DNA from: Fructobacillus sp. CRL 2054
Lineage (GTDB): Bacteria > Bacillota > Bacilli > Lactobacillales > Lactobacillaceae
Length of the DNA stretch: 38,565 nt
Assembly: GCF_028764065.1 (NCBI RefSeq)
Contig: NZ_JACOFN010000014.1
Location: 1 to 38,565, forward strand
Direction of reading: 5' to 3'
Under the pieces are notes generated by a model that saw only the letters and a program-made list of their open reading frames with translations, was not told the origin of the DNA and ran no database searches. Position numbers and translations under genes: made by a program. Positions 6,782 through 14,535 of the stretch are shown here, piece after piece (within the stretch, counting starts at the first letter, position 1; each line of letters starts with the position of its first letter).

Positions 6782-7081
6782 ATGGCATATGCAATTATTG
6801 TAACTGGCGGCAAGCAATACAAGGTCGCTGAAGGCGATACCATCTTTGTTGAAAAGTTGGACGCTCAAGAAGGAGACAAGGTTGTCTTCGACCAAGTAGT
6901 GTTGACTGATTCAAAGATCGGTACACCTTTTGTTGAAGGTGCAAAGGTCACTGCAACTGTGGAGAAGCAAGGTAAGGAAAAGAAGGTTGTTACTTTCAAG
7001 TACCGTCCTAAGAAGCATTCCCACACGAAGCAGGGACACCGCCAACCATACACGCGCGTGACGATTGATTCAATCGCGTAA
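6782..7081 (+). CDS. rplU: 50S ribosomal protein L21
   Basis: A 99-residue protein with the complete L21 pattern: [19 protein letters not shown] at the N terminus, a [10 protein letters not shown] beta segment, and the signature [20 protein letters not shown] before the end. It binds 23S rRNA in the large subunit next to L20. The start has AAAAGGAGAA upstream, behind the leader. It is followed after 27 bases by rpmA. In most Firmicutes a small protease gene (prp/ysxB) lies between the two, and here there is no room for it. Confidence 0.97.
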   Translation: MAYAIIVTGGKQYKVAEGDTIFVEKLDAQEGDKVVFDQVVLTDSKIGTPFVEGAKVTATVEKQGKEKKVVTFKYRPKKHSHTKQGHRQPYTRVTIDSIA

Positions 7082-7108
7082 TCATCACTGTAAAAGGAGA
7101 ATAGACTT

Positions 7109-7420
7109 ATGTTGATGAATCAAGATAACTTACAACTCTTTGCCCACCACAAGGGTGGTGGATCATCTGCCAACGGACGTGACTCAGCCGGTCGTCGTCT
7201 TGGTACGAAGGTTGCTGACGGTCAAGCTTTGACTGCCGGTTCAATCATCTACCGCCAACGTGGAACGCACATCTACCCAGGTGTTAACGTTAAGCGTGGT
7301 AACGACGATACGCTCTTCGCGTTGACTGATGGCGTTGTAAAGTTCGAACGTAAGGGTCGCGACAAGCGTCAAGTTTCCGTTTATACTCGGGAAGCATATA
7401 ACGAAATGGCTAAGGCCTAA
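7109..7420 (+). CDS. rpmA: 50S ribosomal protein L27, with cleavable N-terminal extension
   Basis: A 103-residue protein. The body, from [20 protein letters not shown] onward, is canonical L27, whose N terminus reaches the peptidyl transferase centre. Ahead of it is [12 protein letters not shown], a Firmicutes-type extension ending in the LQxFA motif known from Staphylococcus to be removed by the protease Prp. Maturation at the Ala before HHKGGG is therefore expected. The start at 7109 is chosen for AAAAGGAGA at 7092-7100. An in-frame ATG at 7115 would still keep the motif. Second gene of the rplU operon, followed by a terminator. Confidence 0.97.
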   Translation: MLMNQDNLQLFAHHKGGGSSANGRDSAGRRLGTKVADGQALTAGSIIYRQRGTHIYPGVNVKRGNDDTLFALTDGVVKFERKGRDKRQVSVYTREAYNEMAKA

Positions 7421-7429
7421 ATCGTTGAA

Positions 7430-7453
7430 AAGCAGGCATTGCCTGCTTTTTTT
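7430..7453 (+). terminator. Terminator after rpmA
   Basis: AAGCAGGC (7430-7437), loop ATT, GCCTGCTT and a run of T to 7453. Confidence 0.9.
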
Positions 7454-7538
7454 GTGCATCTATTAGATTAAAAAAACATCATAAAAATGATTTCTGCCCT
7501 AATTTGACGGTTCGTATTCTTAATTTAAAACAAATCTA

Positions 7539-7547
7539 TGTTACAAT
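7539..7547 (+). promoter_or_regulatory. Extended -10 promoter of the M24 peptidase gene
   Basis: TG-T-TACAAT at 7539-7547 forms an extended -10 with no good -35. The in-frame ATG at 7538 overlaps this element, which supports the start at 7580 instead. Confidence 0.55.
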
Positions 7548-7579
7548 GGCCAAAAGAGATAAAAAACAGGAGGCAGAAA

Positions 7580-8671
7580 ATGGGATTCTATGAAAAGCGA
7601 ATTGCAAAGCTGCAAAAATTGATTAAGCAGTTGGACTTGCAGGGAATGATCATCACAAATGGTTCAAACATGCGTTACCTAACTGGTTTCACTGGTGGAA
7701 CTGGTGATGGTGTTGTCGTTGTATCATTAGCTGATGCGGCCTTGATTACCGATGCACGTTACGAAAATGAATATGTCAATTCATTGCCACAGGGTGTTTC
7801 CCTGCACGTTACCCGTGATTACTATGGGGAAGCGGTGAAGCAGTTAATCGAGTTCGGTGTTGAAAAGCTTGGTTTTGAAGCAGAATTGCCATTCTCAACT
7901 TACCAATTGATGGATGACTTGTTGCCAGCTAACATTTCATTTGATGCTGTTCCTGGTGCTGTTGAAGCCTTGCGTGAAGTAAAGGATGAAGTGGAAGCGG
8001 ACGCCTTGCGTAAGGCTGCCGAAGCATCTACCAAGGCTTTCAATCAATTGATTACAGAAGTTAAGGTTGGTATGACGGAACGTGAAGTCGCTAACCGCTT
8101 GGACGCCTTGCAGAAAGAATTTGGTGCTGATAAGCCTTCCTTTGACACAATTGTTGCTTCTGGTGCCCGTTCCGCAATGGCTCACGGAACCGCAACCGAT
8201 AAGAAGTTGGAAAAGGGTGACTTGGTCACCATTGACTTTGGCTACTATGTTGACGGGTATACTTCTGATGTTACCCGTACCTTTGCCATGGGTGAGATTG
8301 ACCCTGAATTGACAAAGATTTATGGCATCGTTAAGCAGGCCAACGAGGATGCCATTGATGTCATTAAGCCTGGACTCTCAACTGCCGAAGTTGATGCTGT
8401 TGCTCGTGATTACATCAATGGTGAAGGTTATGGTGATTACTACAACCACGCTACTGGTCACGGTGCTGGATTGGATATTCACGAAGGCCCAGTACTTTCA
8501 GCTCGTTCATCCGATGAAATTCAAGCGGGTAACTTGCTAACGGTTGAACCTGGTATTTACTTAGCAGGTAAGGGTGGCGTTCGTATCGAAGATGATATCT
8601 TGGTAACGGAGGACGGTCACGAGAATTTGACTGCCGGACTTCCTAAGGACTTGATTGTCATTGACCGTTAA
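7580..8671 (+). CDS. M24B family Xaa-Pro peptidase
   Basis: A 363-residue protein starting at MGFYEKRIAK, chosen because CAGGAGGCAG lies 7 bases upstream. The frame continues to an ATG at 7538 that lies in the promoter. Residues 1-130 form the creatinase-type N-terminal domain. The rest is the pita-bread metallopeptidase with all five dimetal ligands: Asp219 (IDFG), Asp230 (SDVTRT), His294 (ATGHGAG), Glu323 (EPGIY) and Glu337 (RIEDD). By family it removes N-terminal residues ahead of proline or splits Xaa-Pro dipeptides using Mn or Co. Length (about 360) fits PepQ/YqhT-type enzymes; which specificity applies is not clear from sequence. It is a single-gene transcript with its own terminator. 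Confidence 0.93.
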   Translation: MGFYEKRIAKLQKLIKQLDLQGMIITNGSNMRYLTGFTGGTGDGVVVVSLADAALITDARYENEYVNSLPQGVSLHVTRDYYGEAVKQLIEFGVEKLGFEAELPFSTYQLMDDLLPANISFDAVPGAVEALREVKDEVEADALRKAAEASTKAFNQLITEVKVGMTEREVANRLDALQKEFGADKPSFDTIVASGARSAMAHGTATDKKLEKGDLVTIDFGYYVDGYTSDVTRTFAMGEIDPELTKIYGIVKQANEDAIDVIKPGLSTAEVDAVARDYINGEGYGDYYNHATGHGAGLDIHEGPVLSARSSDEIQAGNLLTVEPGIYLAGKGGVRIEDDILVTEDGHENLTAGLPKDLIVIDR

Positions 8672-8683
8672 AAAATGAATTTG

Positions 8684-8712
8684 AAAAGTCTCTGTAAAAC
8701 GGAGACTTTTTT
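8684..8712 (+). terminator. Terminator after the M24 peptidase gene
   Basis: AAAAGTCTC (8684-8692) and GAGACTTTT (8702-8710) form the stem, followed by more T. Confidence 0.88.
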
Positions 8713-8739
8713 ATTTTCCAAAGAAAGATATGGAAATAA

Positions 8740-8748
8740 TGTTAAGAT
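8740..8748 (+). promoter_or_regulatory. Possible extended -10 promoter of yunD
   Basis: TG-T-TAAGAT 19 bases before the yunD ATG. No convincing -35 is seen. Confidence 0.4.
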
Positions 8749-8766
8749 AGAAAAAGGAGGTTAGCG

Positions 8767-10128
8767 ATGGAAACTATTCAATTACGACACACCAACGATA
8801 TGCACTCACATTTTGGACCCTGGCCCAAAATTAAACGTTTCTTGCTGAAGGAGACACCTAAAAACGGGACTGTTTTCCGCTTCGATATCGGCGATGCCAT
8901 TGATCGTTTACATCCGCTAACTGATGCGACACTCGGTAAGGCTAACATCGAGATTATGAACGAGGCCAAGTATACGGCAGCTACTATCGGTAATAACGAA
9001 GGGCTTGTCATGCCCCATGAAGAGCTCGACCATTTGTATGACAAGGCCGACTTTGATGTTATTCTAGCCAACATGAAAGTGAAGGATGATGGCAGCCAGC
9101 CAAAGTGGGCAAAGCCATACAAAGTCTACGAATCCGATGCTGGCACTAAAATTGCCGTTATCGGAATGACGGCTCCTTACCAGGAAACCTACCAATTATT
9201 GGGCTGGTTGCCAGAAGACCCTGAAGATGTTTTAGATAAGTACTTAGCTGAAATGCGGCACAAGGCGGACTTAGTCGTCTTGCTTTCGCACCTTGGTTTG
9301 CCAACGGATCGTGAATTGGCTGAAAAGTATAACATCGACTTCATTCTTGGTGCACATACGCACCATGTTCTACCCGAGGGGGAGTTGAAAAACGGCACCT
9401 GGTTAGCGGCTGCTGGTCGCTACGGGGAGTATGTTGGTGAAGTAACGATTGAATTGGATGACCAGCATAAGGTACAATCGGTTGTTGCAAAGGCACATAA
9501 GACGGATGATTTACCGGCTGAATTGCTGGATGACGAAGCAATTTCAATGATTAATCAAGCTGGAATTGATAAAGAGTCAACTGAAATGGTGACGACTTAT
9601 GAGCCAGCTATTTCAAAAGAAGAGCAGGGGCCTGATTGTTTGAAGGCCTTACAAGACTTTTATAACTTACCAGTTGCTATCTGTTCGACAGGACTATTCC
9701 TGACGGACTTACCGGCTGGACCCAAGAGTAAATATACATTCTTGAAGGATATGCCTCATACCATCCAGCCAATGCTCCTCACTCTTTCAGGTAAGGATTT
9801 AAAGGCCTGGATGGCTGAGTATCAGGATAAGAAAGATAAGCTATTGACCCAGCGAATTAAAGGTTCTGGTTTCCGGGGCGATATCTTTGGAAAACTCTTG
9901 ATGACTGGATTGAAATACGATGAATCAAATCAGTTGACTTATATGAACGAGGTCGTTCAGGATGATAAGGACTATCAGATTGCGACCTTAGACCACTACC
10001 GCTGGTTGGATTTCTTTACGATGTTAGATGAAGCACCGGCTAAAATTTCTCTGGATGTTTTTCTACGAGAAATGATGGCCGATTACTATCAAAAATTAGA
10101 GGAAGAGGCGATTGCGCCAATCGCTTAA
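8767..10128 (+). CDS. yunD: YunD-like metallophosphoesterase/5'-nucleotidase family protein
   Basis: A 453-residue protein with the calcineurin-like phosphoesterase motifs in order: HTNDMHSH (Asp11, His13), FDIGDAID, TIGNNEG (the family's GNHE with His replaced by Asn, as I recall for YunD-type proteins), LLSHLG and GAHTHH. The second half (about 280-450) is the 5'-nucleotidase C-terminal-type domain. There is no signal peptide, so it is cytoplasmic, unlike the secreted UshA nucleotidases. The reaction is likely phosphate-ester hydrolysis of a nucleotide-like substrate, which is not established. The ribosome binding site AAAAGGAGG is strong. yutD follows after 9 bases, a pairing I associate with yunD in Firmicutes. 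Confidence 0.85.
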   Translation: METIQLRHTNDMHSHFGPWPKIKRFLLKETPKNGTVFRFDIGDAIDRLHPLTDATLGKANIEIMNEAKYTAATIGNNEGLVMPHEELDHLYDKADFDVILANMKVKDDGSQPKWAKPYKVYESDAGTKIAVIGMTAPYQETYQLLGWLPEDPEDVLDKYLAEMRHKADLVVLLSHLGLPTDRELAEKYNIDFILGAHTHHVLPEGELKNGTWLAAAGRYGEYVGEVTIELDDQHKVQSVVAKAHKTDDLPAELLDDEAISMINQAGIDKESTEMVTTYEPAISKEEQGPDCLKALQDFYNLPVAICSTGLFLTDLPAGPKSKYTFLKDMPHTIQPMLLTLSGKDLKAWMAEYQDKKDKLLTQRIKGSGFRGDIFGKLLMTGLKYDESNQLTYMNEVVQDDKDYQIATLDHYRWLDFFTMLDEAPAKISLDVFLREMMADYYQKLEEEAIAPIA

Positions 10129-10137
10129 AGTAAACGC

Positions 10138-10983
10138 ATGGATCACGCTACGTTAAAAGATAGAACAATTGAACAACAATTGCGTCGGCAATCAGAGTAT
10201 CAAGTTTCTCGAATTGGCGACGAAATTGAAATTGATGGCTTGAAGTTGACGCTCTTGGATAATTTTAAGGACGCCTTTACGACGGAGGGGATGGCGCTTC
10301 GCTATACACCTTTGTTGAAACAGTATGACTATATCGTTGGTGATTTGTCTGCTGGGCAATTGCGTTTGCGTGGCTTTTATCACGAGGAGCGCAAGGTGTC
10401 AGCTGATCAGAAGATTAATACCCTGGCTGACTATCTCTATGAGACGGTGAACTTTGGGGCGCCTTACTTCATTTTGCAAAGTCAAAACTCATCATTCCGT
10501 CCGGTTAAGGAACGTGATTACTTGACTGAATGGGAAGAAGAGCAAAGGGAGAAGCGTCAGAAGCAGCAGACGCAGGAGAAGAAAAACGCTAAGAAGCGCC
10601 CTACTAAGAAGGCTAACCATTCAAACCGTAATAACCGGCCAAAGAAGCGTGCTGAACAAGCAGCTGATCAGCAGAAAGCAAATAAGAATAATAAACGGCG
10701 CCATCGTTTTACCGAACGGAAACGAACGGGAAATAAAAAGCCGGATTCTGAGAAAAATGAGCAGAAGAATCAAACGGTAAAGGTAAAAGAGGGTGGCGAT
10801 GCCAAGCCTAAGCGTCAACAACGCCGTCGCAACCATCAACGTGGAAAAGTTGCAAGTTCGAAGCAAGGACAGTCGGAAAAGCGCCAAGCAAAACCAAATG
10901 TTCAGTCGTCAAATTCATTGAATGAGAGTAAAAAAGCTGGCAATTCAAAGAGACGTTCCTTTACGATTAAAGAACGCAATTAA
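10138..10983 (+). CDS. yutD: YutD-like protein with long basic C-terminal extension
   Basis: A 281-residue protein. Residues about 25-125 match YutD (DUF1027): the DNFKDAFTTEGMALRYTPLL stretch, KQYDYIVGDLSAGQLRLRGF, and LADYLYETVNFGAPYFILQ. The family's role is unknown. From about residue 135 onward there are some 145 residues made almost wholly of Lys, Arg, Gln, Asn and Ser (for example KKRPTKKANHSNRNNRPKKR), predicted disordered and strongly positive, suggesting RNA or ribosome contact. Core YutD proteins are only about 100 residues. The ATG at 10138 has only a weak ribosome binding site and may be coupled to yunD. Confidence 0.8.
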   Translation: MDHATLKDRTIEQQLRRQSEYQVSRIGDEIEIDGLKLTLLDNFKDAFTTEGMALRYTPLLKQYDYIVGDLSAGQLRLRGFYHEERKVSADQKINTLADYLYETVNFGAPYFILQSQNSSFRPVKERDYLTEWEEEQREKRQKQQTQEKKNAKKRPTKKANHSNRNNRPKKRAEQAADQQKANKNNKRRHRFTERKRTGNKKPDSEKNEQKNQTVKVKEGGDAKPKRQQRRRNHQRGKVASSKQGQSEKRQAKPNVQSSNSLNESKKAGNSKRRSFTIKERN

Positions 10984-10995
10984 TGAAAGAAAAGA

Positions 10996-11021
10996 AACGG
11001 CCAGATGATGGTCGTTTTTTT
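10996..11021 (+). terminator. Terminator after yutD
   Basis: AACGGCCA (10996-11003), loop GATGA, TGGTCGTT (11009-11016), T-run to 11021. Confidence 0.85.
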
Positions 11022-11034
11022 ATAATATTTTCTC

Positions 11035-11064
11035 TTGACTTAAAGTAACCCTTTTAAATATAAT
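11035..11064 (+). promoter_or_regulatory. bioY promoter
   Basis: TTGACT (11035-11040), 18-base spacer, TATAAT (11059-11064). The spacer and -10 lie inside the BirA-type operator. Confidence 0.85.
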
Positions 11065-11073
11065 TAGGTTACT
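11044..11073. promoter_or_regulatory. BirA-type biotin operator
   Basis: AGTAACC (11044-11050) and GGTTACT (11067-11073) are exact inverses separated by 16 bases, the architecture known for BirA operators (GTTAACC-like half sites, spacing about 14-16). The element covers the -10 box of bioY. The second gene of the operon encodes a BirA with a DNA-binding domain, so autoregulation by holo-BirA is expected. Confidence 0.82.
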
Positions 11074-11094
11074 CAAAAACAAGGAGAGAGCTTT

Positions 11095-11652
11095 ATGAAT
11101 AACATGAGAGTACGTGATTTGACCCTGGAGGCCGTCTTTTTGGCACTCCTAATTGTTTTTGCCATGGTGCCTGGTATGACCTTAGGTTTCTTGCCAGTTC
11201 CTGTTGTCGTTCAAAACCTAGGGGTAATGTTGATTACCTTGGTTCTTGGTGCACGTCGTGGAACGATGGTGATGGCTGTCTTTATTATTATGATTGCCTT
11301 GGGCTTGCCTGTATTGACAGGTGGGCACGGTGGGGCTGCGATTTTGGTTGGACCAACTGCTGGTTACATCTGGGCTTGGCTTTTCCAACCAATTATTTTT
11401 GCGGCTTTGTCATTAGCATGGCCTAAAAAAGATGGACAAAATCGTCCTGGCGTCTTCCAATCTTTTGTATTAATCTTTATGATTGATGTAGTTGTTGTTT
11501 ATGGCATGGGGGCTGGTTGGTTGACCATCTCTGCGCACATGGACTTCTGGAAGACTTACATGGCAAACATGATTTTCATTCCTGGTGACCTTTTGAAGGT
11601 CTTCATTGCGACGGTTGTTGCCAAGGCCTTTCCAGAAAAGATGTTTAAGTAA
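11095..11652 (+). CDS. bioY: Biotin transporter BioY (ECF substrate-binding subunit)
   Basis: A 185-residue membrane protein with about six hydrophobic helices and the BioY pattern: VPVVVQNLGVML, VLGARRGT, an ALGLPVLTGGHGGAAILVGP loop that contributes to the biotin site, and TAGYIWAW. It captures biotin at the membrane and works with shared EcfA/EcfT subunits, which are not encoded here. The ATG at 11095 follows CAAGGAGAGAG. It is the first gene of the bioY-birA operon and lies directly under the biotin operator, giving transporter synthesis only when biotin is short. Confidence 0.94.
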   Translation: MNNMRVRDLTLEAVFLALLIVFAMVPGMTLGFLPVPVVVQNLGVMLITLVLGARRGTMVMAVFIIMIALGLPVLTGGHGGAAILVGPTAGYIWAWLFQPIIFAALSLAWPKKDGQNRPGVFQSFVLIFMIDVVVVYGMGAGWLTISAHMDFWKTYMANMIFIPGDLLKVFIATVVAKAFPEKMFK

Positions 11653-11679
11653 GCAAACTTATTTGTTTGGAGATATTCG

Positions 11680-12702
11680 ATGGTTGAAACAAAGATAAAG
11701 ACAAAAGACCGCGTTCTGAGCGCGCTTGCTAAGCAGGTTGGTTCCTATGTTTCAGGAGACCAATTAGCCACTGAGTTAGCGATTTCGCGGGAGTCAGTTT
11801 GGAAGGCCATTAAATCCTTACAAAAAGACGGTCATCGAATTGTTTCAAAGAAGAAGATGGGCTATGCCTATCTTTTTTCTGACCATGTGGATGCAAAGGT
11901 GGCTGAAAATTATTTGAATGCTTTGAGTCATGGCAAGCAGCGGTTCGATACCATTCGAGTCTTCGATGAAATTGGTTCCACTCAGACTTTTGCAAAGGAT
12001 TACTTAGCGAAGAACCCTAGTCCTTATCCATCGATTTTTACAGCCCGCACGATGGGTGCTGGTTATGGTCGACGGGGACGGGCCTTTTTTGCACCAAAGG
12101 ACCATGGCCTCTACATTTCATTATCATTGCCGATTGATGCGAAGAAGGAGTTAATCCCATCTTTGCTAACAACCTCGGCGGCAGACGTGATTGCTAATGT
12201 CTTGGAGGACAGCTTTCCCGGACTTGATGTCAAATTGAAGTGGGTGAACGATCTGATTGTGAAGCGCCATAAGGTTGGGGGAATCATTACTGAAGCCGTC
12301 TTTGACATGGAACAACATCAGTACAATGCCCTTGTACTTGGCTTCTTTGTGAATGTCTTGCCAGCTGCTTATCCTGAAGAGATTTCGCAAAAAGCTGGGT
12401 CGGTTTTGGAGAATTCAGATGTTGAAGTGGACTGGAACTTTTTGCTAGCTCGATTGACTTTGGCATTGATTGACATGAACGAACACTACCAGGATGGTTC
12501 GTACTTGGCAGATTACCGCAAGCGTTCCTTGCTGATAGGTCAACTAGTGGCTATCCAGGTTGGTCAAGAGATCGTGAAGGGAAAAGTCACGGGCGTTTCC
12601 GATAAGGCTGGTTTAGAGTTAGAATTAGAAGACGGCGAGAAGAAGACTTTGTATGCTGGTGAAGTAACCAAGGTCAAGCTGTACGAAAATCTAAATCTAT
12701 AA
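11680..12702 (+). CDS. birA: Bifunctional biotin protein ligase / biotin operon repressor BirA
   Basis: A 340-residue group II biotin ligase. Residues 1-65 form a winged helix (LSALAKQVGSYVSGDQLATE, then SRESVWKAIKSLQKDGHRI). The ligase domain follows with the biotinyl-AMP loop (GYGRRGRAF), the GLYISLSL strand, KWVNDLIV (usual KWPND, here Val for Pro) and GGIITE. The C-terminal SH3-like domain ends near residue 330. It makes biotinyl-5'-AMP and attaches biotin to acetyl-CoA carboxylase; with its ligand it represses bioY. It lies 27 bases after bioY without a terminator and 13 bases before the next gene. Confidence 0.94.
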   Translation: MVETKIKTKDRVLSALAKQVGSYVSGDQLATELAISRESVWKAIKSLQKDGHRIVSKKKMGYAYLFSDHVDAKVAENYLNALSHGKQRFDTIRVFDEIGSTQTFAKDYLAKNPSPYPSIFTARTMGAGYGRRGRAFFAPKDHGLYISLSLPIDAKKELIPSLLTTSAADVIANVLEDSFPGLDVKLKWVNDLIVKRHKVGGIITEAVFDMEQHQYNALVLGFFVNVLPAAYPEEISQKAGSVLENSDVEVDWNFLLARLTLALIDMNEHYQDGSYLADYRKRSLLIGQLVAIQVGQEIVKGKVTGVSDKAGLELELEDGEKKTLYAGEVTKVKLYENLNL

Positions 12703-12715
12703 GGGTGGCAAAGCA

Positions 12716-13321
12716 ATGCGTTTGATATTTGCATCAAATAACAAGGCAAAGACCAGGGAGATGGCAAAGTTTACCAAGCTCTTTGGCTTTGATTTAGTCT
12801 CTTATGTGGACGTGCTTGGTGAGAAATTGTCATTTCCAGCGGAAAGTACGACCAGTCAGGAAGAAAACGCCAAGCAGAAGGCAGTCTTCATTCATGAGCA
12901 CCTGCCTAATGAGTGGGTGCTTGCTGATGATACGGGCTTCTTTTTGGAAGCCTTTCCCGACCGCTTTGGTGTAACCGCCTCCCGTGAATTTGGGGCGCTT
13001 GGCTTGCATGGCAACGAAGAGGTGAATGATTATCTGTTAGACCTCTATAAGGACATTCCTGACGAAAAGCGGGGTGCTTATTTCCTATCGACGATGGCGC
13101 TGTGCTCACCGGAGGGAAAAGTCACAATTGCTGCTGAGCGTGGCGGTGTTCGCATTGCCCGTGAATTACATCCGGGTCCTGATTTGGGTGGCATTACCGA
13201 TTTGCTACTAGCAGAAAACGGAAAGTCCCTTTCCGAAATGCCGGTTGAAGAAGCGGTTGCCTTCCATGATCGTGGTCGAACTTTTAAAGCTTTAATTGAA
13301 AAGGCCGGCCTTAATAAATAA
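12716..13321 (+). CDS. RdgB/HAM1-like XTP/dITP pyrophosphatase, divergent
   Basis: A 201-residue protein with the Ham1 N-terminal signature (FASNNKAKTREM), the ENAKQKA helix and ADDTGFFLEAFPDRFG, where the acidic metal-binding residues lie. The family cleaves non-canonical purine triphosphates such as XTP and ITP to monophosphates, keeping them out of DNA. Two regions are unusual: the GFGYDP loop expected near residue 150 is replaced by GPDLGGITDLL, and the closing SHR motif reads FHDRGRTFKAL. Substrate range may therefore differ. Third gene of the bioY-birA transcription unit, ending at a terminator. Confidence 0.82.
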   Translation: MRLIFASNNKAKTREMAKFTKLFGFDLVSYVDVLGEKLSFPAESTTSQEENAKQKAVFIHEHLPNEWVLADDTGFFLEAFPDRFGVTASREFGALGLHGNEEVNDYLLDLYKDIPDEKRGAYFLSTMALCSPEGKVTIAAERGGVRIARELHPGPDLGGITDLLLAENGKSLSEMPVEEAVAFHDRGRTFKALIEKAGLNK

Positions 13322-13326
13322 TTTTT

Positions 13327-13364
13327 AAAAGTCTGTCTGGCAAGCATGCCGGGCGGACTTTTTT
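13327..13364 (+). terminator. Terminator of the bioY-birA-rdgB operon
   Basis: AAAAGTCTGTCTGGC (13327-13341), loop AAGCAT, then GCCGGGCGGACTT with G-U wobbles and a T-run. Confidence 0.88.
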
Positions 13365-13390
13365 ATTTGACCTGGTCTAGGCAGCTGCCT

Positions 13391-13419
13391 TTGTGATGGG
13401 GGATAAATCATGCTAAAAT
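13391..13419 (+). promoter_or_regulatory. dus promoter
   Basis: TTGTGA (13391-13396), 17 bases, TAAAAT (13414-13419), with TGC directly before the -10. Confidence 0.75.
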
Positions 13420-13468
13420 GTATAGGTTAATTTGACGTTTGGCCTAAGTGGCCGTAAAGGAGAGCAAC

Positions 13469-14494
13469 ATGCGACAAGCAAAGTCAGCCTACTGGCAAAA
13501 GATTGTTGATTCTGCAAAAGATGAACAGGGCAACCCACGTCCCTTTTTCTCAATGGCCCCAATGGAAGCCGTGACGGATACAATTTTCCGCCGGGTTGTT
13601 GCCAAGGCCGGTGGCCCCGATGTTTACTACACGGAGTTCACGAACGCCGCTTCAATGGTGCATCCTGAAGCAAAGTTCTCGATTCAAGGTCGGTTGGCCG
13701 TGGCTCCTGGCGAACAGATGCCAATTGCGCAAATCTGGGGATCAAAGCCTGAAGCCATTGGTGGGGCAGCGAAGCTTCTTCCTGAAATGGGCTATGAAGC
13801 CGTTGATATCAACATGGGCTGTCCAGACGGGACCGTTATTAAGAATTCTTCAGGATCAGATTTGATTCGCCACCCGGATACCGCGGTGGAATTGATTGCA
13901 GCAGCCAAGGAATCTGGTTTGCCTGTTTCAGTTAAGACCCGTTTGGGCTTTAACAAAGTCGAGGAATACCACGACTGGTTGGAAACGATTTTGAAGCAGG
14001 ATGTTCAGGTATTGACCATTCACTTGCGAACTCGTAAGGAAATGTCAAAAGTCGATGCTCACTTCGAGTTGATTGACGACATCATCGCCATGCGTGACCG
14101 TATTTCACCAAATACGCTTTTGCAGTTGAACGGTGATATCAAGAACTATAAGCAGGGAATGGAAATCGCTGCTGCTCACCCAGGTGTTGACGGGATTATG
14201 ATTGGCCGTGGGGTTTTGGAAGATCCTTATGCCTTTAATCATGAAGAAACCGAGCACACCTTGTCTGAGTCAATCGATTTGCTGAAGCTGCAGCTCGATT
14301 TGTTCGATGAAGTGACGAAGACGGTAACGCCAAAGCATTTCGAGGTCTTGAAGCGTTACTTCAAGATTTACCTACGTGGCTTTGCCCATGCCTCACAGTT
14401 GCGTCAAATGCTGATGGAAACCCATGCAACTGACGAAGTCCGTGCCATTTTGGATGAGCACGTGGGGGACTTGGTTAAAAACGAGGACCGTTAA
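13469..14494 (+). CDS. dus: tRNA-dihydrouridine synthase
   Basis: A 341-residue protein starting at the ATG at 13469, selected for AAAGGAG at 13456-13462. A GTG at 13448 in the same frame lacks one. It is a TIM-barrel FMN enzyme with MAPMEAVTDTIFRR, INMGCPDGTV (the catalytic Cys in NMGCP), SVKTRLGF, LTIHLRTRKEM and GIMIGRGVLEDPYAF. It reduces uridines in tRNA D-loops using NADPH. The MEAVTD variant of the usual MAGVTD and the NMGCPDG variant place it in a subgroup distant from classical DusB; the target uridine cannot be told. It ends just before the structured leader of the antiporter gene. Confidence 0.92.
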   Translation: MRQAKSAYWQKIVDSAKDEQGNPRPFFSMAPMEAVTDTIFRRVVAKAGGPDVYYTEFTNAASMVHPEAKFSIQGRLAVAPGEQMPIAQIWGSKPEAIGGAAKLLPEMGYEAVDINMGCPDGTVIKNSSGSDLIRHPDTAVELIAAAKESGLPVSVKTRLGFNKVEEYHDWLETILKQDVQVLTIHLRTRKEMSKVDAHFELIDDIIAMRDRISPNTLLQLNGDIKNYKQGMEIAAAHPGVDGIMIGRGVLEDPYAFNHEETEHTLSESIDLLKLQLDLFDEVTKTVTPKHFEVLKRYFKIYLRGFAHASQLRQMLMETHATDEVRAILDEHVGDLVKNEDR

Positions 14495-14503
14495 AAGAAA
14501 CTG

Positions 14504-14512
14504 TGCTATACT
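14504..14512 (+). promoter_or_regulatory. Extended -10 promoter of the antiporter leader
   Basis: TG-C-TATACT at 14504-14512, 10 bases after the dus stop codon. The expected transcript start near 14519 lies before the structured leader. Confidence 0.6.
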
Positions 14513-14535
14513 GAAAACAAGTTCATAACATTTGG

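Noticed and set aside
13448-13471. GTG 13448 as dus start
   Set aside because: The ATG at 13469 follows AAAGGAG at proper distance; the GTG has no ribosome binding site.
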